Positions 21,507 to 30,318 are shown, counted from the stretch's first letter. The stretch: DNA of 64,000 nucleotides from CAWGMT01 sp963823675 (GCA_963823675.1 CAWGMT010000012.1:1302001-1366000), one strand, 5' to 3'. The notes: generated by a model from the letters alone, not told the origin. Program-made: numbers and translations.

Positions 21507-22217
21507 CTAATCGAGTCGAGCCACACCATTCCTCGGCTTCGGGAACCGGACGAACACCTCCGGGTCGTGTCCCGGGATGATCAATCGAGGGTTGCTCGCG
21601 AGCTGCTTCATCCGGTCCTGCGCAGCCAGGTTTGACTTGGCGTCGAGCGTAACCGCGATCGGCACGTGCTTGTCGAGGTTCTCGTACAGATAGACGTTGT
21701 CCGACGCCACCACCATGCGGCCCGACTTCGTATTTACGCCCACGTACTGCGACGCGAACGTGTGCTTCCCTCCGGTGTAAACCGTCACTCCCGGTATGAT
21801 CTCCTTGGCGTCGCCGTCGACCAGACGAACACGGCCCTCGGTGTTCAGCTTCACCAGGACCGAGACGTCATCCAGCTCGGTCGGCGCGCCTTTCCCGGAC
21901 GGCGGCTTGACCTCGCGCGCGTAATGATTGAACTCATCTTTCTGGATCCAGACCGTTGCCTTCGGAAACAAATCGACACCATCGACGTGATCCGAGTGCA
22001 TGTGTGTGACGATGACGTCGGTGACCTCTTCCGGCCTGATCCCGAGTCGCCCGACCGCCCGGTCGGGTCGAGTGTAGCCGGCGATCCCTTCGAACTCCTT
22101 GAAGCACCGCGGCCGGTAGAACCCGGCATCGACCAGGACCGTCCGCCCGTCCGGGCCTTTCAATACCCAGACAGTCATGGCGACGTCGACCTTCCGCTGC
22201 CGTTCGGCCCCCTGCAC
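21507..22217 (-). CDS. Metallo-beta-lactamase-fold hydrolase, AHL-lactonase-like; N-terminus incomplete
   Basis: The motif THMHSDHVDG gives the HxHxDH zinc site. Further ligands are the His of GGKHTFASQYVG, the Asp of VVASDNVYL and the His of IIPGHDPEV. This arrangement matches the AHL-lactonase-like branch, which opens lactone rings, although many members act on other esters. The 236-residue frame begins at GTG 22217, with ATG 22178 (MTVWVLKG) as an alternative. Homologues normally begin about 40 residues earlier with a signal peptide; here the frame meets TGA near 22251, so the front seems lost. The gene sits inside the DHFR split and is divergent from the fragment at 22253. Confidence 0.8.
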   Translation of the reverse strand: MQGAERQRKVDVAMTVWVLKGPDGRTVLVDAGFYRPRCFKEFEGIAGYTRPDRAVGRLGIRPEEVTDVIVTHMHSDHVDGVDLFPKATVWIQKDEFNHYAREVKPPSGKGAPTELDDVSVLVKLNTEGRVRLVDGDAKEIIPGVTVYTGGKHTFASQYVGVNTKSGRMVVASDNVYLYENLDKHVPIAVTLDAKSNLAAQDRMKQLASNPRLIIPGHDPEVFVRFPKPRNGVARLD

Positions 22218-22252
22218 GAGCTGGATTGCGCCGGCGAAGAGGGTGGTGATTC

Positions 22253-22547
22253 ATGCCCCGTCCGAGGGCGTTCCGGGAACTGCGACGGCTCAACCGGCGA
22301 CCCGTGTCTGTTTGTCGACGATCAGGGCCGAGACAACGCGCTGTTGATTGACTGCGGCGACAACGCGGTACTGGGCGACGATCGGCTCGCGGTCCTTGAA
22401 GCCGTCTTCCTGACCCATCACCATGTCGATCACTTCATCGGGTTCGACCGCGTTGTCCGGGCGAACCGCGACCGCGACAGGGCCGTCCATTTTTATGGTC
22501 CGGCAGGAACAATCGGCAAGGTCTACAATCGGATCAAGAGCTACGAA
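22253..22547 (+). pseudogene. Ribonuclease Z-like metallo-hydrolase, 5' fragment
   Basis: From ATG 22253 the reading is MPRPRAFRELRRLN, then after a one-base shift near 22300 DPCLFVDDQGRDNALLIDCG and AVFLTHHHVDHFIGFDRVV, the HxHxDH zinc motif of the RNase Z-like metallo-beta-lactamase branch. The match continues to VHFYGPAGTIGKVYNRIKSY and then stops abruptly near 22545, exactly where the oppositely directed reductase fragment also ends. About two thirds of the enzyme is missing. The abrupt shared end marks a recombination junction. Confidence 0.75.
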
Positions 22548-22675
22548 TACACACTGCCCGTCAGGTCGCGCACTTGCTCTATGAAGTGACGAAAGAGCGC
22601 CGGGCTTGGCCTAAATTCCAGATGGTCGACGTAGCCATCCAAGGACTGGTTCATTCCATAGACGAGCTTTGCCAT
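22543..22675 (-). pseudogene. Dihydrofolate reductase-family protein, 5' fragment
   Basis: Starting at ATG 22675 the minus strand gives MAKLVYGMNQSLDGYVDHLE followed by FRPSPALFRHFIEQVRDLTG, the classic N-terminus of the RibD C-terminal/DHFR family. After SVYS a stop follows at the junction with the RNase Z-like fragment. The rest of the protein continues at 21500-21105, with only about a dozen residues missing around the break (the usual G-R-x-x-Y-E segment). Confidence 0.8.
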
Positions 22676-23103
22676 GGTACAAAACCTCCACCCCAGGTTC
22701 TTCAGAATAGCTTGAGCCGACGTTCCGCAGAAATGAGATTGGACACGATCTGCGCGCCGCATTGTCTGTGTGACCAATAACCAGGGGTCCGCTTGTGGCC
22801 GGGAGGGAAATCGGACAACTGGTCCGGAGCAAGCATTGCGGTCATTCACAATTGGGTTCAAAACGGGACGAGGTGTGTCCGCTGTCGAATGGGACTGGCC
22901 ACTGGAGGCTGCCAGGTGGCTGTAGTATCGTGACCGGCTCGCGCTGCGTAATTCACCAGTTAGTCAGGCGCGACCGACGAGCGAACCCGTGGAGTTTTTC
23001 ACAGTCACTCGCAGCACAGAACCCAGATGCCCGACGATCACTGGAAACGCCGACGTGACCTTGGCGCGCCCCACGCTTCGTATCGATAGAAGAGAGCATC
23101 ATC
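22676..23103 (+). other. Intergenic region, no gene recognised
   Basis: No supported gene. The last bases (gaagagagcatcatc) supply a plausible ribosome-binding site for the methyltransferase at 23104. Confidence 0.5.
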
Positions 23104-23785
23104 ATGAGCCTTGCGAGCAAGTTGCTGAACCAGCTACGGAACCCAACAGGCTGGCTAGGACGATGGAATCTGCGGGGTATGAACCGGCGGCATTCCAAAT
23201 TGACGGACTGGGGACTAAAGCATGTTTCGATCGACAGCGACGCCGCGATTCTCGATATCGGTTGCGGCGGAGGCAGGACCATTCACAAACTGGCTGCCAT
23301 TGCCACGAAGGGCAAGGTTTACGGTGTGGATTCCTCGGAAACAAGTGTCGCTGCATCCCGGAAGATGAACGAGGAGTGCATCAAGTCGCGACGAGTCGAA
23401 ATTCTCCACGGTTCGGTTTCGCATCTGCCGTTCCCGAACCAGACGTTTGCTCTCGCCACCGCTGTCGAAACTCACTTCTACTGGCCCGACTTGCCGGCGG
23501 ATCTGAGCGAAGTCTCACGCGTCCTAAAACCTGGCGGAGCGCTGGTCATCGTCGCGGAAGTCTACAAGGGTGGGAAATACGACCGGCGTGTTCAAAGATT
23601 TGCAGACATGATGCAAAAAATGGATTTTCCATACGCAAACCTGAGTGTCGATGAGCATCGTGAGCTCTTCTTGCGCTGGCTTTAGGGACGTTCAAGTGAT
23701 TGAGGAATACGACAAAGGTTGGATTTGTGTCATTGGCAAGAGCCCTTCGCCCGTGGCTGACAACGAGGCAAGAGGGAAATCGTAG
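23104..23785 (+). CDS. Class I SAM-dependent methyltransferase; frameshift near the end
   Basis: The protein carries the SAM-binding motif I AILDIGCGGGRT, an acidic residue after strand 2 in VYGVDSSE, and motif-IV-like LPFPNQTFALATAVETHFYW followed by VLKPGGALVIV, the usual order in methyltransferase type 11 proteins. The main frame stops at 23685, but a shift at about 23672 gives AGFRDVQVIEEYDKGWICVI and then GKSPSPVADNEARGKS to a stop at 23785. That is the natural end of such enzymes. Substrate cannot be told. It stands alone, with AGAGAG about 10 bases before the ATG, upstream of and convergent with the SRPBCC operon. Confidence 0.85.
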
Positions 23786-24013
23786 ACGCTCTTAGCCGCA
23801 CGATCTGCTCGGGGCAGCGCGCGTCGGTCTGATCGACCGAAGCCACCTTGGACCAACCGACATCGGTGTCGTCGGACCGAAGCGCGCAGCATACCGCGGG
23901 CCCGAGTGGTCACAGTGTCGGCATGTGGAGTCCTCCTGTTGCGCTGCGTCAACGCGATCCTCATCCAGAAGTTGACTGAACGTCAGGTTGAACGGATGGC
24001 AATGACCACGCCC

Positions 24014-24838
24014 TCATTCGCTCTTGCCCGGCTCCGTCGGCATCGGGAAGCGTTTTTGAAACCACGCATCCCAGAGCGGTGTCTCGCGGGCGACGGTTGC
24101 GGCCGCCTGATCGCCGTAAAGGTAGAAGTTCAGCGCAACCATGCTCTGGCCGCCGAAGTTTACGGCGCCAAGGGCGGCTACGCCCGGCCACGGCTTGTCG
24201 AGCCGCAGCAGGGCGTCGTACGGACTCTGGGTGACGTACTCCGCCACGCCGCTGAAGGCCGGGACACCCGCGGGCGCCGTCCAACGCTGCCCGACGCTCA
24301 AGCCTTTCAGTCCCAATGCCGCGGTCAGCGTTTCCCAAGCCTCCGCTTCCGTACCCGCGGCGGGGGCCATCCACTTCATCATCGTCGAGCGTTGGCCGCG
24401 GAAATGCGTGAGATAGATCCGCAGGGTGCATAAAAAAGCAGGCCATCCGTATTCGGTGCCTTCCAACTGGTTGTCCCAATCGTCCGTGCTGGCGAAAAGG
24501 CTATGGACAATGCGGACGATGCAGATGCCTCCTCCGCGCGCTTCAACGCTCCACTCGTTCGCGATTGGCGGCGAGCCAGGGACCCAGCCGTCGGACTGGG
24601 AAGCCCACTTTTGCGGAGGTTCCCAGGCCGTCACGGCCGAACTGGACTCCATGCCCGGGCCGAAGTTGAACTTCACCGCGACCGGCTTCCCGTCGCGGAC
24701 CTCGAACTCAGCCGGCACAAACCAGGACGAAATCCCCGGCCCAGTCGCGATGGCCTGCCAGACTTCTTCCGGCGTGCCGGGAACCTCGACTTCGACCTGG
24801 ACGGAATGGCGCCCGGAGGCTTCTTTCTTCACGCTCAT
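24014..24838 (-). CDS. SRPBCC-domain protein (AHSA1/START-like)
   Basis: This 274-residue protein begins MSVKKEASGRHSVQVEVEVP and continues GTPEEVWQAIATGPGISSWF, the hallmark of the AHSA1-type SRPBCC fold, which forms a hydrophobic ligand cavity. A second, weaker SRPBCC-like half follows (SGVAEYVTQSPYDALLRLDK). Its ATG overlaps the stop of the upstream ArsR-type gene by ATGA, so both are co-transcribed and translationally coupled. ArsR-SRPBCC pairs are widespread and usually respond to small molecules. The ligand here is unknown. Confidence 0.85.
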   Translation of the reverse strand: MSVKKEASGRHSVQVEVEVPGTPEEVWQAIATGPGISSWFVPAEFEVRDGKPVAVKFNFGPGMESSSAVTAWEPPQKWASQSDGWVPGSPPIANEWSVEARGGGICIVRIVHSLFASTDDWDNQLEGTEYGWPAFLCTLRIYLTHFRGQRSTMMKWMAPAAGTEAEAWETLTAALGLKGLSVGQRWTAPAGVPAFSGVAEYVTQSPYDALLRLDKPWPGVAALGAVNFGGQSMVALNFYLYGDQAAATVARETPLWDAWFQKRFPMPTEPGKSE

Positions 24839-25437
24839 GATGGCTCCTTGGGATCGAATTTCTGCGGCAGCGGGTGCGCCACGACTACCAGGCGATGCGC
24901 ACGGCCGCCGGGGGCGGTTTCATCGTGATACTTCGAAACGAGTTTCGTGATGGCCTCGGCGAGTTCGTTACTGAAAGCCGCCCGGTCCGTCGCCGACCGG
25001 AAGCGAACCTCGGTGTCCACAGCCAGGGTCGCCAGGCGTTTTCCCGCCTCTTTCGCACGACGAACGAGGTCACCCACCTCGCGGACGACGCGTGCGCCCA
25101 GGGCGATGAGATAGCTCGCGGACAGCCGATCGACTTCCCGATTCGGATCAACGGCGACGGGGCCCAAGGCGCTCGGCGAGACAACGTACGAAGCGGCCGT
25201 CGCCACGAGCAGCCGTTCCGTCAGCCCGCCCCACTTGCGTTCCTGGGCCAGCCGCACTAGCCCGTGCGCCTCCAGCGCGTGCAGGTGGTAGTTGACCTTC
25301 TGCCGAGCCAAGCCGACCCGCGTGGCCAACGTCGCCGCCGACGCGGGCACGGCCAGCTCGGAGAGGAGTCGACTCCGCATCGGCTCCAAGGCCACCGTCG
25401 CCGCCGCCGGATCATCGATGACTTGGATGTCGAGCAT
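24835..25437 (-). CDS. ArsR-type winged-helix transcriptional regulator
   Basis: This 200-residue protein starts MLDIQVIDDPAAATVALEPM. An N-terminal winged helix-turn-helix follows (SRLLSELAVPASAATLATRV then GLARQKVNYHLHALEAHGLV), as in ArsR/SmtB-like repressors. The C-terminal half (helical, LSASYLIALGARVVREVGDL) probably dimerises or binds ligand. No metal-binding Cys cluster is evident, so this is unlikely to be an arsenic sensor. It is the first gene of the operon with the SRPBCC protein. A perfect inverted repeat lies 16 bases upstream of its ATG, pointing to autoregulation. Confidence 0.85.
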   Translation of the reverse strand: MLDIQVIDDPAAATVALEPMRSRLLSELAVPASAATLATRVGLARQKVNYHLHALEAHGLVRLAQERKWGGLTERLLVATAASYVVSPSALGPVAVDPNREVDRLSASYLIALGARVVREVGDLVRRAKEAGKRLATLAVDTEVRFRSATDRAAFSNELAEAITKLVSKYHDETAPGGRAHRLVVVAHPLPQKFDPKEPS

Positions 25438-25439
25438 GA

Positions 25440-25473
25440 GGAGAGCTTAGCCTTGACAACTATTGTTGTCAAG
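25440..25473 (-). promoter_or_regulatory. Operator and promoter of the ArsR-SRPBCC operon
   Basis: TTGACAACTATTGTTGTCAA (25453-25472) is a perfect 8-bp inverted repeat with a 4-base centre. Read leftward, its right arm supplies the -35 box TTGACA (25472-25467). Seventeen bases later TAAGCT (25449-25444) is a reasonable -10. A repressor bound here would cover the -35 and spacer. Confidence 0.7.
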
Positions 25474-25579
25474 CGTGAATCAAGGTTTTTTTGCCGAATT
25501 CGCGGAGTCGATGGCGTGCCGCAGAATTGTGAAGTTGCGGCGAGATCTCCTCCTCTGGCCGCTGGTCGGACCGAGGCGC

Positions 25580-25602
25580 GCTTCGGTCGGATCGACCGAA
25601 GC
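25580..25602. repeat. Perfect palindrome, dispersed family
   Basis: GCTTCGGTCG and CGACCGAAGC flank a 3-base loop. Related words (cggtctgatcgaccgaag near 23827 and TGCTTCGGT/ACCGAAGCA at 12125) suggest a small dispersed palindromic element. Confidence 0.55.
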
Positions 25603-25829
25603 AGCCAACGAAGTCGTTGCGCGCTTCGGTGGGATCGACGTGTGATCGACCGACGCATCCGCGGTGTAAGTTCGGGGCTCGATGCGCTCTGACCGTTGTC
25701 GCCAGCGACTCGTGAACGTTACGTCGCACGGTGCAGGTCGTGTCCACATCGCGAGAGAAGAGAAGAGGCCACCGGTGCTCAGTACATCCATCCAATCACA
25801 CGATTCCCATCGATTATCGTGATCGGAGG

Positions 25830-25919
25830 TCAGTCAATTATCTTGACCACTCTCACGTCGAGCGAGTCAACGATGTCGCCGAGTTCCGGGCTTTTGGTGA
25901 TGCGGTAAATGTGGGGCAT
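25830..25919 (-). CDS. Short conserved ORF downstream of TPR-CHAT 2 (truncated copy)
   Basis: A 29-codon frame begins MPHIYRITKSPELGDIVDSL and ends DVRVVKIID. It lies on the same strand as TPR-CHAT 2, with its ATG 42 bases beyond the CHAT gene end. At TPR-CHAT 4 the same start (MPHIYSIAKSPEVGDIVESL) occurs with exactly the same spacing but continues to 61 residues. This copy seems to have lost its C-terminal half. Function unknown; the repeated position suggests a partner of the CHAT gene. Confidence 0.5.
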   Translation of the reverse strand: MPHIYRITKSPELGDIVDSLDVRVVKIID

Positions 25920-25960
25920 GGACTCACCTTCCAGGCGGACCAGACATCAATTCCAGATCT

Positions 25961-28900
25961 TCAATCCGGATCACCCACCAGCACGAACGCCGCCCAGAAG
26001 TAAGGATGGTCATACGGCCGGATTCGAGTCGATTTGGGTGACGTCGGCGCATTGATAGCATGGGCGCCGCTGTCCTTCGCCAGGGGCCGTACCTCACCAC
26101 GCTGTAGTGCAGCCAGCTCGCCGTCTACCTGGTCCACCGTCAAGCTCCGCAGCCACCGCTTTGCCTCCTGCAACGCCTCGGCCTTTGGCATTGGCTTCGA
26201 TAATCCCGCGCGCCTGCCCAGTATGTTCTGATAGAACCGGGTCATCAAGAGCGAGGTTGCCTTATCGTCCACTTTCCAGAGCGACAAACATACGCTGCGT
26301 GCGCCCGACATCAACAAGGCCTGGGTAAACCCCACAAAGCCCTCGCCTCCGCTTTCCCGGCCCAGAGCGGTCTGGCACGCCGAGAGCGTCACCAACTCGG
26401 CCTTCAAGTCCCAGCTTCGCTGGATCTCACGGACCAGGAGACGGCCGTCGAAAACCGGCTTGTGGCTCAGGGCCTGTTCCAGTGGGTCGGGTAAGCCGGT
26501 CTGCGTCAGAATCACCGCCGAGCGTTGAGGGATCGCCTCGTCGATCACGCCGTGAGTTGCCAGGTGGATGAAGCCGAATTGCACCAGCCTGCCCGACGTG
26601 GCGATGCGGTCGAGCTCCGGCTCACTGGCATCGGTTCCAAGAAGGGCCGTCGTGGGCCGATCGTCGGACCCGAAGAGCCGGGCGAGAACTTCAACTTCGC
26701 GGCGCGTTCCGGGCAACGGGGCGAAGTATTCCTCGCCTGACCGCGCTGCAACCAGCAAGCGCTCCAGGTTACGTCGCTCGGCGATCGCAACCGCCGCCGG
26801 CCGCGTATCGAGTACTACGCCCAGCTTGCCGGGAGCCAACTCGAGCCGGGATGACTGGCCGTTACTCCAGACCTCGACGGCGACCGGCGTATCGCCGTCG
26901 GAAACCACTTTGAGGTCATCCTTTTTCGCCAACATTTGGCCGTTGTAGGCGAGCAACACGTCGCCTTCTTTCAGTCCGTGGTTGGCGGCGTTCGAGCCGC
27001 GGGCGACGACCTTGAGCAAGAGCCCGTGGTCGGGCACTGAATTGGGTTTGCTCGACTTGTCATGCCGCTGGAACATTGGGTCGCCGATGGCGAGCAAGCC
27101 GGCACGGCGGTCCGGCCGGGCCTGTTCGCGCAAATACTTGAAAACCGTCCCCGAGGGTACGTAGCTCACCGTCCGGATGTCGTCTTGGCTAAGCAATACC
27201 TCGACTGGGATGCCCGCCATGGCTCTGGAGGGAAGGACAATTAGCCTGCCGACTGGCGGCATGCCATCGGCTGTCGTGCCCAAGGCGTTCGCCAGTGGCT
27301 CGATGCGTTGGTTACGTAACTTCTCCACCAGGCGTCGCAGGTCGGTCGTGCCGGCACCTGGCCGATTTCGCAGCTCCGTCCTGACGCGGCTCGCGAGATC
27401 CGCGTCGTCCTTGGTCCAAAGCCCGTTCGGGCCAGTGCCCGCGATCGAGACCCAAACCGGCGTGCTCCGGGCGCGGACGACCACGCCCCAGTGCTCGCCG
27501 TCCCGGTCGGCCGCGTTCGGCCCCACCGGTGGGATATCGATCCAGGTTACCAGAGCGGCTTCGGTGGGCAGTACGGCCTGGATTTCCACCAAGCTGGCGA
27601 TCCGGCCTGCCAGCGGGCCGTGCTCGGCAGCGAGTTTCGCCTGGAACTCTCCCAGGGCTATGCTCGCCAACTCGCGCTGGCGCTTCAGTTCCTCGAATCG
27701 CTTCGCCCGCTCCGAGTTGGCGAGGTCCCTGGGAGTCGATTCTGCCAGCTTGTCTAGCCGCTCCAATTCTGCAGTCAATTCGCGGACGCGGTCTCGCTCG
27801 TCGGCAGAAAGCCGCCTGTCCTGGCGGGCTGCCAGCTCGTCCAAGAGGCCGCGGCCCAGGTCTGCTTCGAGCGATTGCCACGCCTCGGCCGACTGGCCGA
27901 GCCGAGCCAGGACCGCGGCCAAGGCGGGGCGGCTGGATTGCTCAGCGCCGGCGCGTTCGAGTCCAGCAAAGGCCAGTTGGAGCCGCGCCGCATCCAGGCT
28001 TTTGAGAGCGCTGAGCCATCGGTCTCGCGCCTCGCTGTACCTCCCCTGGGCGTTGAGGTTGACCGCCAGGCTGCTGTAACCCATGGCAGTGTCAGGATGG
28101 TCATCGGTGAGCAGTCGGCGATAGATCGCCAGCGCCTTCTCGTGGAGCGGCTGGGCTGCAGCGTACCTCCCCTGGGCGTTGAGGTTGGCCGCCGAATTGT
28201 TGTAGCTTTGTGCGGTGTGGGGGTGGCCGTCGGCGAACATCCGGAGGCGAATCGCCAGCGACTTCTCGTAGAGCAGGTGGGCCTCAGCGTACTTGCCCTG
28301 CGCCTTGAGCGTGTACGCCAGGTTGTTGTAGCTTCCGGCGGTGTCAGGGTGCTCGTCGGTGAGCAGTCGGCGCTTGATATCCAGCGCTTTCTCGAAGAGC
28401 GGCTGGGCCTCGGCGTACTTGCCCTGGCGGTTGAGGTTGCCCGCCAGGTTGTTGTAGCTTCCGGCGGTCTCGGGGTGGTCGTCGGTAAGGAGTCGGATGT
28501 AGATCGCCAGCGCCTTCTCGAAAAGCGGCTGCGCCTCCGCGTACTTGCCCTGGACGGCGAGGTTTGACGCGAGGTTGCTGTAGCTTCGGGCGGTCTCAGG
28601 ATGGTCATCGGTGAGCAGTCGGCGCCGGATCGACAGCGCCTTCTCGAACAGCGGCTGGGCCTGAGCGTATTTCCCCTGGGCGTTGAGGTTGACCGCCAGG
28701 TTGTCGTAGCTCCGGGCGGTCTCGGGGTGGTCATCGCCGAGTAGCCGTCGGTTGATCGCTAGCCCTTCCTCGTACAGCGGCTGGGCGTGAGCGTACTTCG
28801 CCTGGAAGTAGAGGTTGAGCGCCAGGCTGTTGTAGCTCAGGGCGGTGGCAGGATGGTCGTCGGTGAGCAATCGGCGGTTGATCGCGAGGGCCTTCTCACA

Positions 28901-29317
28901 CAGGGGCAGGGCCTGAGCGTATTTCCCCTGGGCGTCGAAGGCGTCCGCCTGCTCGATCATTTCCCTGGCCGACTGGCAGACGGTTCGATCCGCTTTCGGC
29001 ATCGGGGCCACCTGGCGCAAGGCTTTCAATCGCCACTCCGTGTTCACAGTCTCGAAATGCTTCGGCCCTTGGACTCGCGTCCGCAATGCGACCAGTTCCT
29101 CTGCCCGTGCGATCGCCTCGTCCCAGCGATCGGCCTTGAGCGCCTTTGCAATCTGCTCGTCCAGTCCCTTGGCTCGTTTCTCGTCTTCGCCGATCAGCTT
29201 GGTCAGTCCCGGCGCGGTTGGCTTGCCGGTCGGGGGTGCAGGCGTCTGGCCCGGCACGGATTGAGATAACAAGAAAACGAACAAGATGAGCGAGGACGCT
29301 CCGAATCTATTGAGCAT
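25961..29317 (-). CDS. Exported TPR-CHAT protease-like protein 2 (7 TPRs), intact
   Basis: This is an intact 1,118-residue frame. A signal peptide (MLNRFGASSLILFVFLLSQS) precedes a helical N-domain and seven 42-residue TPR units (for example NRRLLTDDHPATALSYNSLA). A charged helical linker then leads to a CHAT caspase-fold domain. The likely catalytic pair is His922 (HLATHGVIDEA) and Cys981 (LSACQTALGRE), 59 residues apart as in its paralogues. A PDZ-like insert with GLKEGDVLLAYNGQMLAKKD interrupts the CHAT region before the GTRREVEVLARLF segment. CHAT domains include separase-like proteases and the Csx29 protease. Here the TPRs would sense a partner outside the cytoplasm. Function inferred. 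Confidence 0.92.
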   Translation of the reverse strand: MLNRFGASSLILFVFLLSQSVPGQTPAPPTGKPTAPGLTKLIGEDEKRAKGLDEQIAKALKADRWDEAIARAEELVALRTRVQGPKHFETVNTEWRLKALRQVAPMPKADRTVCQSAREMIEQADAFDAQGKYAQALPLCEKALAINRRLLTDDHPATALSYNSLALNLYFQAKYAHAQPLYEEGLAINRRLLGDDHPETARSYDNLAVNLNAQGKYAQAQPLFEKALSIRRRLLTDDHPETARSYSNLASNLAVQGKYAEAQPLFEKALAIYIRLLTDDHPETAGSYNNLAGNLNRQGKYAEAQPLFEKALDIKRRLLTDEHPDTAGSYNNLAYTLKAQGKYAEAHLLYEKSLAIRLRMFADGHPHTAQSYNNSAANLNAQGRYAAAQPLHEKALAIYRRLLTDDHPDTAMGYSSLAVNLNAQGRYSEARDRWLSALKSLDAARLQLAFAGLERAGAEQSSRPALAAVLARLGQSAEAWQSLEADLGRGLLDELAARQDRRLSADERDRVRELTAELERLDKLAESTPRDLANSERAKRFEELKRQRELASIALGEFQAKLAAEHGPLAGRIASLVEIQAVLPTEAALVTWIDIPPVGPNAADRDGEHWGVVVRARSTPVWVSIAGTGPNGLWTKDDADLASRVRTELRNRPGAGTTDLRRLVEKLRNQRIEPLANALGTTADGMPPVGRLIVLPSRAMAGIPVEVLLSQDDIRTVSYVPSGTVFKYLREQARPDRRAGLLAIGDPMFQRHDKSSKPNSVPDHGLLLKVVARGSNAANHGLKEGDVLLAYNGQMLAKKDDLKVVSDGDTPVAVEVWSNGQSSRLELAPGKLGVVLDTRPAAVAIAERRNLERLLVAARSGEEYFAPLPGTRREVEVLARLFGSDDRPTTALLGTDASEPELDRIATSGRLVQFGFIHLATHGVIDEAIPQRSAVILTQTGLPDPLEQALSHKPVFDGRLLVREIQRSWDLKAELVTLSACQTALGRESGGEGFVGFTQALLMSGARSVCLSLWKVDDKATSLLMTRFYQNILGRRAGLSKPMPKAEALQEAKRWLRSLTVDQVDGELAALQRGEVRPLAKDSGAHAINAPTSPKSTRIRPYDHPYFWAAFVLVGDPD

Positions 29318-29429
29318 GGTATGCCTCTGACCGAGCAGTCAACCAGATTGCCCCGTAAACCTTCAGACATGATAATCAGGCGTCCAACGTCGGTCAAAAC
29401 GAGGCGTTTGGATCACTACTGGAGCGGTT
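29318..29429. promoter_or_regulatory. Divergent intergenic module, copy 1
   Basis: This 112-bp region between the divergent starts of TPR-CHAT 2 and an S1/P1 nuclease fragment recurs at 52388-52499 and, in part, at 31228-31313 (landmarks gtcaaccagattgcc, accttcagacatgataatc, aacgtcggtcaaaacga). It presumably carries two divergent promoters. Confidence 0.6.
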
Positions 29430-29573
29430 ATGTCAGTCGAAAAAACACGCCGGAGTTCGTGGTTTGTCAGCTTGCTTACTCTGCTCGTAATACTTCAAAC
29501 GGTCACGCCAGCCTGGGCCTGGGACCGCCTCGGCCATCGCGTCATCGCCCGGCTCGCCGAGAACAAGAGCTAG
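29430..29573 (+). pseudogene. S1/P1 nuclease, N-terminal fragment 1
   Basis: The 47-residue reading MSVEKTRRSSWFVSLLTLLV then ILQTVTPAWAWDRLGHRVIA is a signal peptide followed by the mature N-terminal Trp and GH of S1/P1-type nucleases, whose terminal Trp amine and His bind zinc. It ends in TAG at 29573, where the sequence joins transposase-related DNA. Only the first 5-10% of the enzyme remains. Confidence 0.8.
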
Positions 29574-29821
29574 AAGAGCGAGGAAGAGCGAGGACAGGCA
29601 GTTCAAAGCGCGGCCTCGACGGCTGGATTGGCTCAACCTCGGTTGAGTCGGTTCCAGACGCCTCATGGAACGAGCCAATCGTTCCCGATCGCTGTTCAAT
29701 CCCGAAATTCTCCGATCGGGCGCAGAAACCGACGCCTCCAGTCGTTCGTTCCGCTCAAGGCGCGCAGGGAATTGCGCGCCCGATTCCAAAATCGGCGCGC
29801 GATCGGACCTTCGTGCCGTCG

Positions 29822-30162
29822 TCAGGTCGCCACGCATCCGCCCAGGTTGGGCACTCGTCGCAGGCCCAGGCGCTCGGCGACTTCTCGAAGGCGCTGCCGG
29901 CTGGCCGCGAAGAAGCGGCCGAAGAGGCTCCCCTTGCTCAGTCCGAATCCAACCGCACCAGCACGTGCAGATGGTTATCCATCACAGAGAACCCGCCGAC
30001 CGCCACCGAGAAAATTTGAGCAAGTTCTTCGAGCCGTTTCTCGATCCATGCTTTATGGTCTGGCCCTTCTCCGAGCAAAAACGCCCGCCGCACACACCGA
30101 GTGATGCAGTGGTACCAGCGAGTGACGGCTGGATCGACCAGGTGTGCACGTGCGACGGTCAT
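29822..30162 (-). pseudogene. REP-associated (IS200-type) transposase remnant A
   Basis: The minus strand from ATG 30162 reads MTVARAHLVDPAVTRWYHCI, then TRCVRRAFLLGEG and GGFSVMDNHLHVLVRLD, the N-terminal half of a Y1/RAYT transposase including the HxH of the HUH metal site (NHLHVLV). An in-frame stop follows, and the reading resumes directly with the protein's C-terminus (LFGRFFAASRQRLREVAERL). About 150 or more residues between, including the catalytic Tyr, are missing. It cannot be active. Confidence 0.8.
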
Positions 30163-30265
30163 TGGGGGAACTCCTGAAGCGATGCGCAGCACGCAATCCA
30201 TTGAAGCATCACGACGCGATGCACCCAATCTATCGAATCGGTTGGGGCACATCAACTTCAATATG

Positions 30266-30318
30266 CCCGTCCTAGCTCTTAATATAATATAATAAAGTTG
30301 CCTGTCCTAGCTCTTAAT
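30266..30318 (+). repeat. Short direct repeat beside the transposase remnant
   Basis: The word tgtcctagctcttaat or cgtcctagctcttaat occurs twice, about 40 bases apart, with an AT-rich spacer (ataatataataaag). A near match (tgtcctagcctttaat) lies near 43977 beside remnant C. It may be the recognition repeat or end of the element. Confidence 0.5.

Noticed and set aside
22248..22545. An intact ribonuclease Z
   Set aside because: Only about 95 residues with the first zinc motif remain, with a frameshift and an abrupt end.
29433..29837. A 134-codon minus-strand protein opposite the nuclease fragment
   Set aside because: Its end is the reverse of a signal peptide and its start is transposase-flank DNA; no coherent protein.
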